DNA from: Neorhizobium galegae bv. orientalis str. HAMBI 540
GTDB taxonomy: Bacteria > Pseudomonadota > Alphaproteobacteria > Rhizobiales > Rhizobiaceae
Direction: 5' to 3'
Length of the DNA: 64,000 nt
NCBI RefSeq assembly: GCF_000731315.1
Contig: NZ_HG938353.1
Location: 682,001 to 746,000 of the forward strand
The notes below the pieces were generated by a model. It was not told the DNA's origin. It saw only the letters and a program-made list of their open reading frames with translations, and did not search any database. The stretch's first letter is position 1. The number at the start of each line of letters is the position of its first letter. The position numbers and the translations under genes were made by a program. Shown here piece by piece: positions 1 through 7,740 of this stretch.

Positions 1-1
1 C

Positions 2-88
2 GGGGTCGACTGCCCTGATGTCGCCTTCACCCCTCGGACATTCCGGCAGCTGACAGCGGGGATGGTGGTTGCGGAGGTCGCAGCATGA
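2..88 (+). CDS. 3' end of an unidentified protein (partial)
   Basis: An open frame enters from the left edge and stops at a TGA that overlaps the ATG of the next gene by the ATGA arrangement. About 28 residues are visible, ending MVVAEVAA. The tight overlap suggests this is the upstream member of the operon that follows. Too little is visible to assign a family. Confidence 0.5.
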   Translation, partial: GVDCPDVAFTPRTFRQLTAGMVVAEVAA

Positions 89-537
89 CGCTTCCTCAAG
101 GATTTGACCGCGAAGAATTCATCGCCGGGCTCCGTGAAAAGCACGCCCGCATCCTGCCTCCAACTGTCGAGTTTGCCGTCGAGAATGGCTGGCTGCAGTT
201 GGTTGCTGACCGTCTCCGTGACGCAGAGACGATCCTTGAAAAGCATGGCTGGATTGATCGCGCCGTTATCAAACAGATCAAGGAAAAATTCGGTGAGCTA
301 CGGGTCTACATCCGTCCGCGAGTCGAGGACGAAAGCTACCCAGATGAGCTGGCAGCCGAGCTTGACGGGCTGCGTCGCGTAGTGTCCGACAACAGCGCGG
401 TTACGTGCGAAATCTGCTCGGATGAAGGCGAGATCGGAAATTTCGGCGGTTATTACCAGGCGCTTTGCCCCAAGCATGCCGAACAGCGCCGTCAGTGGAT
501 TGCACGCGGCCGAACCGGAGACCTTTTCCATGACTGA
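85..537 (+). CDS. Unknown protein, KEKFG-LR / treble-clef paralog 1
   Basis: A 150-residue protein of unknown function. It has a GW pair at 35-36, the segment KEKFGELR at about 66-73, and a C-terminal Zn-finger-like pattern C108-x2-C111-x16-C128-x2-H131. The next two genes have the same three elements with exactly the same Cys/His spacing, so all three are paralogs with different N-termini. From memory, similar KEKFG-LR plus Cys-finger proteins are found as uncharacterised phage and mobile-element proteins. The start overlaps the upstream stop (ATGA), and the stop overlaps the next start in ATGACTGA, which indicates translational coupling. Zinc binding is inferred from the pattern, and no enzymatic motif is visible. 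Confidence 0.75.
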   Translation: MTLPQGFDREEFIAGLREKHARILPPTVEFAVENGWLQLVADRLRDAETILEKHGWIDRAVIKQIKEKFGELRVYIRPRVEDESYPDELAAELDGLRRVVSDNSAVTCEICSDEGEIGNFGGYYQALCPKHAEQRRQWIARGRTGDLFHD

Positions 538-1081
538 ATTCCGAGCGCAAATGCAGCCCGTCCTCGCCGTCGAGCGTCCGCTTATGAAGACGCTGGTCGC
601 CGAATATTTGGCCACGACCGCCGACCTCGACCGCAAGGAACGCTTGAATCAGGATCGCCGCAAGCAGTTTTTCCTGCCGCATTTCCAGCATTTGACCGGC
701 ATCACTCGGGCTTGGATTGTCAGTCAGTGTGTTATGGAAGTCTCGCGCCAGGTCTACGACCAGCTGGAGGCTGCGACACCGGATGCAGACAAGATTTCCT
801 GCGACGACGGATGGCTGCCGCTTGTCGACCGTTTCCTGATCGTGGGTCACAAGCAGCCCGGATTTGTTCTGAAGTCGGCCGGAGAAAAATGGGGCGGCCT
901 GGAGCTGCGGTACCGTTGCGATCCGGTCGGCTTGGAGGCATGCCGGGCTGCGGAAAAGGAAGCATTCGTAGCGTCGATAGAGACCTGTGAAAAGTGCGGC
1001 GCTCCCGGTCGTCTGCGGGGGAAAACGCAGTGGCGCAAAACGCTCTGCGATGTACATGCCGATAACCGATACGATGACTGA
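530..1081 (+). CDS. Unknown protein, KEKFG-LR / treble-clef paralog 2
   Basis: A 183-residue protein. I chose the ATG at 530 because it overlaps the previous stop in the 8-base junction ATGACTGA, although the open frame extends further upstream. The paralog module is GW at 94-95, GEKWGGLELR at 118-127 and C153-x2-C156-x16-C173-x2-H176. The N-terminal 90 residues are polar and helical-looking and do not match those of the two neighbouring paralogs, so the N-terminus may carry the specific function and the C-terminus a shared one. The function is unknown. Confidence 0.75.
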   Translation: MTEFRAQMQPVLAVERPLMKTLVAEYLATTADLDRKERLNQDRRKQFFLPHFQHLTGITRAWIVSQCVMEVSRQVYDQLEAATPDADKISCDDGWLPLVDRFLIVGHKQPGFVLKSAGEKWGGLELRYRCDPVGLEACRAAEKEAFVASIETCEKCGAPGRLRGKTQWRKTLCDVHADNRYDD

Positions 1082-1724
1082 ACTCCTGACAGTTCACGAA
1101 GCTGCCGAGCGCCTCGGCACCGACGTCATGACTCTTGTTGAGATCGTCAATGTCGGTGACATCGTCCCTGCTATATCACCAAAACCGCGAGTGCTGAGCG
1201 GCGGCGAAGTCTGGAAAAACTGGCGCGAAATCCGTCTCTCAGAAGATGATATAGCGCTGTTCAAAGCTGAAATCAGCCGCCGCCGGTTCGAGGATTTCAA
1301 AGCTGACTATAGCGACATCTACACGCCAGACTCGCGCCCCGGCGGTCGAGGTCTCGAATTCGGGCCGGGTTGGACGAACATTCTGAAGACCTACGCCGAC
1401 GGCCTGCGTTCGCTTGTGATCGAGGGAAAGCAGGCGGCATGGTTGCGGTGGGGCAAAGAAAAATTCGGTGCGCTCAGGCTCTTTTCAGATTACATCCTGT
1501 CGGTAGAGAGGCAGGTAATCGATCTCCATAGGGAAGCACACCGGTCGAGTTTGGTGACGTGTCAGGAGTGCGGCGAGCCAGCTCGGCTGCGTTTTGGGTA
1601 TGGCGTATGCCTGACGCTTTGCGAGCGGCACAAACACATAGTAGGAGAGCCTGACCCGAGCCGAGACGGCATCATCCTTGATCTCGATGCGTGGACCTTA
1701 AAGGAAAGCGAGACAAAAGAATGA
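1074..1724 (+). CDS. Unknown protein, KEKFG-LR / treble-clef paralog 3
   Basis: A 216-residue protein whose ATG at 1074 again lies in an ATGACTGA junction with the preceding stop. Residues 5-35 (TVHEAAERLG start) resemble the helix-turn-helix entry of excisionase/MerR-like proteins. The shared module follows: GW at 99-100, GKEKFGALR at 127-135 and C163-x2-C166-x16-C183-x2-H186. A short acidic tail follows the finger. The HTH-like start suggests DNA contact, but this is inference. It overlaps the next gene by ATGA. Confidence 0.75.
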   Translation: MTELLTVHEAAERLGTDVMTLVEIVNVGDIVPAISPKPRVLSGGEVWKNWREIRLSEDDIALFKAEISRRRFEDFKADYSDIYTPDSRPGGRGLEFGPGWTNILKTYADGLRSLVIEGKQAAWLRWGKEKFGALRLFSDYILSVERQVIDLHREAHRSSLVTCQECGEPARLRFGYGVCLTLCERHKHIVGEPDPSRDGIILDLDAWTLKESETKE

Positions 1725-2044
1725 AGCCACTTCGCGCCGCCAACGCTGAACTGATCGACTACACTCGGACGCTGGAATTCCTTGCCGGACACATGATTTC
1801 CGAGGGCTGCTCGGTGATCCTCGACGAGCGGCAATATCCCATCCTGATCGAATATCTCGAAAAGATCGCGGCTCTGGGGGATATCAATTTCGTCTTGGAA
1901 CAATGCGTCGACCACCGGCCAGGCCACTCTGTCAGCTGGGACAACGACGGCACTCGCGAGCAGGACGATGAAGTCGACCGGCTGATGTCGGAACTCGTGA
2001 CAGCCTTGGGTTTTCGGGCATCTTCACGTCCAGACGGAACCTAA
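1721..2044 (+). CDS. Hypothetical protein, fourth gene of the overlapping operon
   Basis: A 107-residue protein starting at the ATG of an ATGA overlap with the preceding gene. It has an alternating helical pattern, no Cys finger and no membrane segment, and I recognise no family. The acidic C-terminal region (EQDDEVDRLMSEL) may be a short helix. Its position argues for co-translation with the three paralogs. The following gene is separated by about 110 bases. Confidence 0.6.
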   Translation: MKPLRAANAELIDYTRTLEFLAGHMISEGCSVILDERQYPILIEYLEKIAALGDINFVLEQCVDHRPGHSVSWDNDGTREQDDEVDRLMSELVTALGFRASSRPDGT

Positions 2045-2156
2045 AACGGACTAGCTACCAAACTGATCGATGAGCACCGCAATAGGATTAAATTCCGTGG
2101 CGGCCGATGGAATCCTGCCGCATTCTGTTTTCAGACGCAAGTTTTTGGAGATGGAA

Positions 2157-2447
2157 ATGAGGGAAGGAGCTTGGACGAAGACCGACTTTGACCAGTTGGT
2201 GAAGCTGTATCAAGAGGGAAAAACGAATGCGCAGATAGCTGCCGCACTCGGACGATCAGTCGTTGCAGTTGCGACAAAGGGGTCGAGGATCGGCCTTTAT
2301 TCATTGACGAGGGATGAACTCCAGCAGCCTGGCGTCGCAGTCAGGACATGCCTGAATCCGGAAGCACCGCACCCCTTCGTCAGCCCTGGCATCGGTATCC
2401 GGACCTGTACCGCTTGCAAGCAGACGCAGATATTTCAGGCAGCGTAG
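2157..2447 (+). CDS. GcrA-like / Myb-type HTH protein with C-terminal Cys cluster
   Basis: A 96-residue small DNA-binding-type protein. Residues 5-50 (WTKTDFDQLVKLYQEGKT, then QIAAALGRSVVAV) match the pattern of GcrA/SANT-like HTH domains, in which a Trp-led helix precedes a tri-helical motif. The C-terminal third has C-x18-C-x2-C, like the Cys-containing tail of GcrA-like phage regulators. I chose this ATG because GGAG lies six bases upstream; the frame is open from an ATG at 2070 but that start has no ribosome site. Probably a regulator of the element. The target is unknown. Confidence 0.6.
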   Translation: MREGAWTKTDFDQLVKLYQEGKTNAQIAAALGRSVVAVATKGSRIGLYSLTRDELQQPGVAVRTCLNPEAPHPFVSPGIGIRTCTACKQTQIFQAA

Positions 2448-2700
2448 AACAGATTTGCTTCTGCGGTTTTTCAGTAATCAAGTTGCTTTCCAGACTCCAT
2501 TACTGAAACGAGCCGATTTCAATCACTTGTGGTCGGATCGTTAAAATACCGATGTCCTAAACATCGGTGTCAACTAATTTGGCCCCGACATTTGGGACAA
2601 GCGTCTGAAATCATTTTGCTTTTTTCTCGGACCTATTGCTCCAACGTCACCCGACAGATATGTTTCGGCGGAACTTAACTGCAACCGGAACCCCAAAAAC
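2448..2700 (+). promoter_or_regulatory. AT-rich intergenic region with two perfect inverted repeats
   Basis: The region before the excisionase-like gene holds two inverted repeats. TTTCAGTAAT at 2469-2478 pairs with ATTACTGAAA at 2499-2508 (10 bp arms, 20-base spacer). ACCGATGT at 2548-2555 pairs with ACATCGGT at 2561-2568 (8 bp arms, 5-base loop). These fit operators or recombination-protein sites controlling the integrase operon; the second could end leftward transcription because an AT run follows on that strand. The roles are inferred. Confidence 0.45.
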
Positions 2701-3195
2701 ATGAATGATTTGAACGACCTCGCTCAAAGCGTGGCCGAAGTAGTCGCGCGTTCAAAAATAGTCCGTGGCAACGTCGAGAAAGCCCGCGAGATACTCAAGA
2801 CATATACTCCGGCCGAGAACGAATTGATCCATATCAGTCGGGCGGCTTGCCATCCGTTGCTCGGCGGCTCAATGCGCAAGGATAAGAAGAACGATGTTCC
2901 GGGGCCAACGTTCAGCCAGAACTCATTGCGCCTGGCAATTGAAAAGGGCGACCTGGTGTGCATCTGGAAGAAGGGCAAGCAGTTCGTAACCGCAGCTGCC
3001 ATCCGAGATTGGCTGTCCCGTTCGGATGCCGATGGCGAACGAAAGCAGTCACAGGCCAAGGTGATATCAATCGCTACGCCAACCACGCGAACCACCTTCG
3101 AGAAGCAGCGCGGCAGTGCCTCGGTCGCCAACGCGTCAGCGAAGCTCCTCGACTTGAGCAACATGCTCAAAAACAAGAAGAAGGGAGGTAAGTGA
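2701..3195 (+). CDS. Excisionase-like accessory protein of the integrase operon
   Basis: A 164-residue protein that ends in a TGATG overlap with the integrase gene, so the two are co-translated. Residues 70-105 (SQNSLRLAIEKGDLVCIW, then FVTAAAIRDWLSR) follow the pattern of excisionase/MerR-like winged helices, where a helix is followed by a strand hairpin and an 'xxxxIRxWL' helix. The C-terminus is basic (MLKNKKKGGK). A recombination directionality factor or integrase regulator is the likely role. The family is not certain and no other catalytic motif is visible. Confidence 0.55.
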   Translation: MNDLNDLAQSVAEVVARSKIVRGNVEKAREILKTYTPAENELIHISRAACHPLLGGSMRKDKKNDVPGPTFSQNSLRLAIEKGDLVCIWKKGKQFVTAAAIRDWLSRSDADGERKQSQAKVISIATPTTRTTFEKQRGSASVANASAKLLDLSNMLKNKKKGGK

Positions 3196-4781
3196 TGGGA
3201 CGCAAAGCGGAAGGCATACGGCCATGGTACGACAGGACAATCGACAAGTGGCACGTTCGTGATGGAAGCAAGAAAATCAGCTTGGGTTTTGGTGGCGATA
3301 ACAACGAAGGAGCGACCCGAGCCTACGACGAGGTCAGAAAATACAAGGCCGAAAAGGAGGCTGGAGGCAAGCTTGAGATTAGGCGGCAGTCGACAGCTGA
3401 GATCACCGTCGCAGATGTCATTGCGTTCTATGTCGACCGGAGGATCAAGAATTTCGTCCCGTCCTCTGACTATCCGACCCCGGTTGCCCGGCCGGAGGAT
3501 TCAGTCAGGAGATTGGCAGCAGTGCTCGATTTTTTTCAAGACACACCTCTAGAAGGTATCAGTCGCATCAAGTGCGAAGATTTCGGCGTCTTTGTTCATC
3601 ACCGAGAAATCGAACGGAAGCAGGAACACCATAACTTTCTCCGTCGCCGGTATGAGGAAAAGCTCGAAGCTTACGCTAAAATAACCGACGCTCGCGAGAA
3701 GCGCATCCATGCTATGATAGCCAGTCGACGAACCCGGGTCCTTCCGACACTTCGCTCAAAGCCCCCTGAACCGCTTGAACCATTCAACCCTGCAACTATT
3801 GAATACCGGCCGTCAGCATCACGCCGATATCTGGAAGAACTCAGCGCGACGATCACGTTCGCAATCAAATACGAACTGATCCGCCACAAGGTCCACATTT
3901 TCCTTCCGCCGAAATATGAGGCCAGGTCAGCGATCTTCAGTTTCGAAGAGATCAAAAGGCTCATCCGTGCCGCATATTATCACAAGGGCATGGGCTGGGT
4001 TAACGGCGGGCCGGTAAAGGGCTTGTTCACACGCCGACATCTTGCTCGGTTCATCCTCCTTGCAGTTTCCACTGGATCGCGAAAAGACAAAGTTGAACGT
4101 GTCGGCTTCAAGGACGAGGGTGACCGGCCTTGGGTAGAGCTGTGGCAGGAACCAGTCATGCGCACTCATCGGATCACGGGCGAAGAGCGTCAGGTGCTCG
4201 TCTGGCGTGGACGCTATCACCGACTTGGCGACGATGAAGTGAAATACAAGACCAAGAAAGCGCCTTCGTTCCCGATCACTGAAATTGCGGCAAACCGACT
4301 GGCTCGCTGGCGGGCACAAGGTATCGATTATCCTTGTGCCTATCCGTATCACCGAACCGGCAAGCAGGAGCCGGGCGACGTGAAGGACGGCATGCGGACC
4401 CTGTTCGATGAGGTCCTTGGTGTCGACAACGATGCCGTCATCCACATTTTTAGACACACTGCAGCGACCTGGATGTGCTCTCAGGCAGACCTGCCGCTGC
4501 CATCGATTGCGGGTTATCTGGGCATGTCAACGGAGACGCTGGTGAAGACCTACGCCAAGCATCGTGAGCAAGACCTTCTTCGAATCGCCGATGCGCTGTC
4601 CGACCCAACGCGGGCTATTCACAAGCGACAGTTGCGCGGCACGAACGGAAAACCGACCGTGAACGTCCGACAGAAACCGACAGTTATCGACAGAATGGAA
4701 ATTAATGGCAGTAAACAGGAATCGACAGGAATCGATGAAAATCCGCTTGTAGTCCCAGAAAGGCTGACTTATAGACGCTAA
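3195..4781 (+). CDS. Tyrosine recombinase (integrase)
   Basis: A 528-residue site-specific recombinase that would integrate and excise the element to its left. The N-terminal part carries a charged DNA-binding region. The catalytic domain starts near residue 230: TGSRKDKV contains the first Arg, HIFRHTAATWM is the H-x-x-R box, and YLGMSTETLVKTYAKH contains the Tyr nucleophile. I chose the ATG at 3195 (TGATG overlap, GGAGG six bases upstream) over the GTG at 3192. At 528 residues it is longer than common integrases of about 400. It ends nine bases before tRNA-Pro, which marks that tRNA as the likely attachment site. The final 50 codons contain repeated CGACAG sites. Confidence 0.92.
   Translation: MGRKAEGIRPWYDRTIDKWHVRDGSKKISLGFGGDNNEGATRAYDEVRKYKAEKEAGGKLEIRRQSTAEITVADVIAFYVDRRIKNFVPSSDYPTPVARPEDSVRRLAAVLDFFQDTPLEGISRIKCEDFGVFVHHREIERKQEHHNFLRRRYEEKLEAYAKITDAREKRIHAMIASRRTRVLPTLRSKPPEPLEPFNPATIEYRPSASRRYLEELSATITFAIKYELIRHKVHIFLPPKYEARSAIFSFEEIKRLIRAAYYHKGMGWVNGGPVKGLFTRRHLARFILLAVSTGSRKDKVERVGFKDEGDRPWVELWQEPVMRTHRITGEERQVLVWRGRYHRLGDDEVKYKTKKAPSFPITEIAANRLARWRAQGIDYPCAYPYHRTGKQEPGDVKDGMRTLFDEVLGVDNDAVIHIFRHTAATWMCSQADLPLPSIAGYLGMSTETLVKTYAKHREQDLLRIADALSDPTRAIHKRQLRGTNGKPTVNVRQKPTVIDRMEINGSKQESTGIDENPLVVPERLTYRR
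4626..4728 (+). repeat. CGACAG repeats, candidate arm-type recombinase sites
   Basis: CGACAG occurs five times at 4626, 4668, 4678, 4688 and 4723. The middle three are exactly 10 bases apart, one helical turn, so they would lie on one face of the DNA. They sit inside the integrase 3' end, directly beside the tRNA, where arm-type binding sites of tyrosine recombinases often lie. That they bind integrase or the excisionase-like protein is inferred. Confidence 0.4.
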
Positions 4782-4790
4782 TACTGGTCA

Positions 4791-4867
4791 CGGAGTGTAG
4801 CGCAGCCTGGTAGCGCACGTCGTTCGGGACGTGGGGGTCGAGTGTTCGAATCACTCCACTCCGACCA
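4791..4867 (+). tRNA. tRNA-Pro (anticodon CGG)
   Basis: The 77-base cloverleaf has acceptor arms CGGAGTG/CACTCCG, D stem GCGC/GCGC, T stem GAGTG/CACTC around TTCGAAT, and an encoded CCA. The anticodon loop TTCGGGA gives anticodon CGG, reading CCG. In the normal register the anticodon stem is CGTCG/CGTGG with two central mismatches (G-G and T-T), while a shifted 6-bp hairpin (CACGTC/GACGTG) is perfect. The gene begins nine bases after the integrase stop, so its promoter must lie within the integrase coding region. Confidence 0.93.
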
Positions 4868-5149
4868 GTCGATCCTTGGTTTCCCAAGAGATTTCGCTCT
4901 CCCGATAGCCTTTCCCGTAAAAACCATAGTCTCAGCGAACCCGCTGCACAGCCGATTACATAGAGCTTGGCGCTTTGGATCGGTCTTATCCACAACCCGC
5001 ACTTTAGCAGGGCGAGATTATACTAGGGATCGCCATCCCGTTAATGCATCATGGCGGCGGGAACGTGTAACTTGTTGAAAGACCTTCCGGCTCAGGAACC
5101 GCTTCGGCGGTAGTGCCTGCGCCTGGCAGGGGAGAGGGCCGCAAAGCGC
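4868..5149 (+). other. Intergenic stretch between tRNA-Pro and the LacI-type gene
   Basis: No gene is supported here. It likely contains the promoter of the LacI-type regulator. A short GC-rich segment at about 5090-5145 (CGGCTCAGGAACCGCTTCGG) has partial self-complementarity. I see no clear second copy of the tRNA end. Confidence 0.4.
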
Positions 5150-6175
5150 ATGCCGCCTAGACGCGCCAGATCGGAACGGGTGACCCTGCTTGATGTCGCC
5201 AATGTTCTGGGGATCAGCTCGATCACCGTGTCCCGCGCCCTGCGAGAACCGGAAAAGGTGTCCGAACCGCTTCGGCAGAAGATCCTCCGCCAGGTGGAGC
5301 AGATGGGTTACGTACCCGATCTTGCCGCCCGGGCGCTCGCAAGCCGCCACAACGGCATTATCGGGGTTCTGGCTCCGGCGCTGACCAATCATGCCTATCT
5401 CGGCATCATGAGCGGCATTGAGGAACGGGTGCGCGATACGGATTTCCGCATCCAATATGCCAATACCAACCACGATGCGGACCAGGAATACCGCCAGGTC
5501 AAGCTTTTCCTGTCGCAGCATCCGGCCGGCATCCTGCTGACGGGATTGCAGGACCAGCGGGTCAGCGATCTGCTTGAGCTCGCGCCGTGCCCGGTGGTGC
5601 AGATCGTCGATCTCAACCTGCTGCCCTCGGGCATCGCCGTCGGCATCAATCATCGCGAGGCGGCGGAGACTGCGACGCGCCATCTGCTTGCCTGCGGATA
5701 TCGCCGCATCGGCCTGATCGGCGGCAGCCGCGATCTTCGCGCCCAGCGGCGGCATGATGGTTATGCGCTGGTGATGCAGGAGGCGGGGCTCTACGATCCG
5801 GGCCTCGTCATGACCGAGCACAAGCAAACGAGCATGCAGCTCGGCTGCGACCTCTTCAAGCGGCTGCTGGAAACGGCGCCCGATGTCGACGCGGTATTCT
5901 GCCAGAACGACGATCTTGCGCTCGGCGCGCTGTTCGAGGCGCAACGGGCGGGACTGCGCGTGCCGGATGATTTCGGGATCTGCGGCTATAACGACCTGGA
6001 TTTTGCGCTCTGCGCCGAACCGAGGCTGACGACCATCCGAGTGCCGCGTTTCCAGATGGGCTATCGCGCCACGGATCTCATCATTCGTGCCATCAACGAC
6101 GAATGCCTGCCGAGCCGGGTGATCCAGCTGCCGTTCGATCTCATTCAGCGCGGTTCGACGCGCCCGCCCGCCTGA
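5150..6175 (+). CDS. LacI/GalR-family transcriptional regulator
   Basis: A 341-residue repressor. Residues 11-31 (VTLLDVANVLGISSITVSRA) are the LacI-type helix-turn-helix, followed by a hinge (YVPDLAARALASR) and a periplasmic-binding-protein-like effector domain ending in GYNDLDFALCAEPRLTTIRV. Length and order match the family; the closest look is the gluconate-repressor (GntR/IdnR of LacI type) subgroup, but no sugar gene is adjacent, so the effector is unknown. It is transcribed toward cysN and ends at a shared terminator. Confidence 0.88.
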   Translation: MPPRRARSERVTLLDVANVLGISSITVSRALREPEKVSEPLRQKILRQVEQMGYVPDLAARALASRHNGIIGVLAPALTNHAYLGIMSGIEERVRDTDFRIQYANTNHDADQEYRQVKLFLSQHPAGILLTGLQDQRVSDLLELAPCPVVQIVDLNLLPSGIAVGINHREAAETATRHLLACGYRRIGLIGGSRDLRAQRRHDGYALVMQEAGLYDPGLVMTEHKQTSMQLGCDLFKRLLETAPDVDAVFCQNDDLALGALFEAQRAGLRVPDDFGICGYNDLDFALCAEPRLTTIRVPRFQMGYRATDLIIRAINDECLPSRVIQLPFDLIQRGSTRPPA

Positions 6176-6189
6176 CGGGGGCTTGGCGA

Positions 6190-6217
6190 CAAAAAAGGGA
6201 CCTTCCGGCCCCTTTTT
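6190..6217 (+). terminator. Rho-independent terminator between convergent genes
   Basis: AAAAAAGGGACC and GGCCCCTTTTT form a GC stem flanked by A and T runs around a short CTTCC loop. The A/T symmetry lets it serve both the LacI-type gene and cysN, which end on either side. Confidence 0.75.
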
Positions 6218-6239
6218 CATTTCCTGCCGATCGAAACGA

Positions 6240-7739
6240 TCAGATATCGCCGCCGGCGTTGGAAAACAGCTCTGCCGCCTGCTTGGCGGTCATCCGCTTG
6301 ACCTCGGTCTCGTCGCGGCGGCTGGCGAAGAGTTCGCTGGCCATCAGCTGCTCGGCGAGATCGGCCGGCAACGACAGCACGACGCGCTGGCCGGCTGGGG
6401 CATCAGCGCGGTGGATGCCGCCGATTTCGGTGCGCTTGGCGGTGATCATGCCGCCTGCGACCGTGTTCATCGTATCCGGATCGATCAGGATGAAGGCGCC
6501 GGTCGAGCGGTTCTGTTCGTAAGCGTCAAAAACCGCCAGTTCCTCGAAGGAGAGGCGTACCTTGCCGATCGCATTCATGGCGAGCGTCGAGGCATGCGGC
6601 TGCCACTTGCCGGTTGCAAGCTCGAGCTGGCTGATCGGTTCGACGGCGACGCGCTGGCGGCGCGAACCGCTCTTCAGCCAGTAGCGCTTGCCGGGCTCGA
6701 TGCCGCCCGGCTGCAGCGACACGAGCTGGGCGTCGAAATGGTGGCCGGTCATCGGCTGGCCGTCGAGCGAAACGATCACGTCGCCGCGCGCCACGTCCAC
6801 CTGCCGGTCGAGAACCAGCGTGATGGCATCGCCTGCGACCGCCGCGTTGCGCACTAGGTCGAAGGTGACGATCCGGCTGACGTTGGCGACCGTGCCGGAA
6901 GGCAGGACGACGACGGAGTCGCCCGGCTTCACCGAGCCGCCCGCGACAGTCCCCTGATATCCGCGAAAACTCTCGCCGGGACGCACGACACGCTGCACCG
7001 GCAGGCGGAAACCGCCGGCCTGGGTGGAGCGTACGGTCGCCAGTTCGAGCGCATCGACCAGGGTCGGGCCGTCATACCAGGGCATCGAGGCATCGGCCGG
7101 ATAAACGACGTTTTCGCCCTTGAGCGCCGACATCGGGATGGCGGTGATCTGGCGCACGCCGAGCGACAGGGCGAATTCGCGGAAATCGTGGGAGATTCTG
7201 TCGAAGACGGCCTTGTCGTAGTGGACGAGGTCGATCTTGTTGACCGCGAGCACGAACTGGCGAATGCCCATCAGGGCGGCGATCGTCGCGTGCCGGCGGG
7301 TCTGTTCGAGAAGGCCGGCGCGGGCGTCGGCAAGCAGGATGGCGAGATCGGCGGTCGAGGCGCCGGTCGCCATGTTGCGGGTGTATTGCTCATGGCCGGG
7401 CGTGTCGGCGACGATGAACGAGCGCCGATCGGTCGAGAAATAACGATAGGCGACGTCGATCGTGATGCCCTGTTCGCGTTCGGCCTGCAGGCCGTCGAGC
7501 AGCAGGGCGAAGTCCGGCAGGCCAAGGTCGTTCTGGCCGCCCGAGTCGCGGGCAAGCGTCGCGGCCTGGTCTTCCTTGACCGCCTTGGTGTCCCAGAGCA
7601 GCCGGCCGATCAGCGTCGACTTGCCGTCGTCGACGGAGCCGCAGGTGATGAGGCGCAGCGGGCGTGTGTCGCGCACCGCCTTCAGGGGTTCCGCGAAGGG
7701 CAGGATGGTCGCCGAGGCGTTTTGGGCGGGAGCGGTCAT
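6240..7739 (-). CDS. cysN: Sulfate adenylyltransferase subunit 1 (GTPase subunit)
   Basis: A 499-residue GTPase that, with CysD, makes adenosine 5'-phosphosulfate from sulfate and ATP in the cytoplasm. Elongation-factor-type GTP motifs are visible near the N-terminus: GSVDDGKST (G1), DTPGHEQYTRN (G3) and NKIDL (G4), then two beta-barrel domains. It starts one base after the cysD stop, so the two are co-translated. No APS kinase (CysC) domain is fused at the C-terminus, unlike the NodQ/CysNC forms of some rhizobia, which fits direct reduction of APS by the cysH product. Confidence 0.95.
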   Translation of the reverse strand: MTAPAQNASATILPFAEPLKAVRDTRPLRLITCGSVDDGKSTLIGRLLWDTKAVKEDQAATLARDSGGQNDLGLPDFALLLDGLQAEREQGITIDVAYRYFSTDRRSFIVADTPGHEQYTRNMATGASTADLAILLADARAGLLEQTRRHATIAALMGIRQFVLAVNKIDLVHYDKAVFDRISHDFREFALSLGVRQITAIPMSALKGENVVYPADASMPWYDGPTLVDALELATVRSTQAGGFRLPVQRVVRPGESFRGYQGTVAGGSVKPGDSVVVLPSGTVANVSRIVTFDLVRNAAVAGDAITLVLDRQVDVARGDVIVSLDGQPMTGHHFDAQLVSLQPGGIEPGKRYWLKSGSRRQRVAVEPISQLELATGKWQPHASTLAMNAIGKVRLSFEELAVFDAYEQNRSTGAFILIDPDTMNTVAGGMITAKRTEIGGIHRADAPAGQRVVLSLPADLAEQLMASELFASRRDETEVKRMTAKQAAELFSNAGGDI

Positions 7740-7740
7740 C

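Noticed and set aside
2..4781. The left-end genes considered as a complete prophage
   Set aside because: No capsid, tail, terminase or lysis gene is visible; only integration and unknown genes are in the window.
4842..5078. Small frame starting inside tRNA-Pro
   Set aside because: It overlaps the tRNA T arm and has no ribosome site or similarity.
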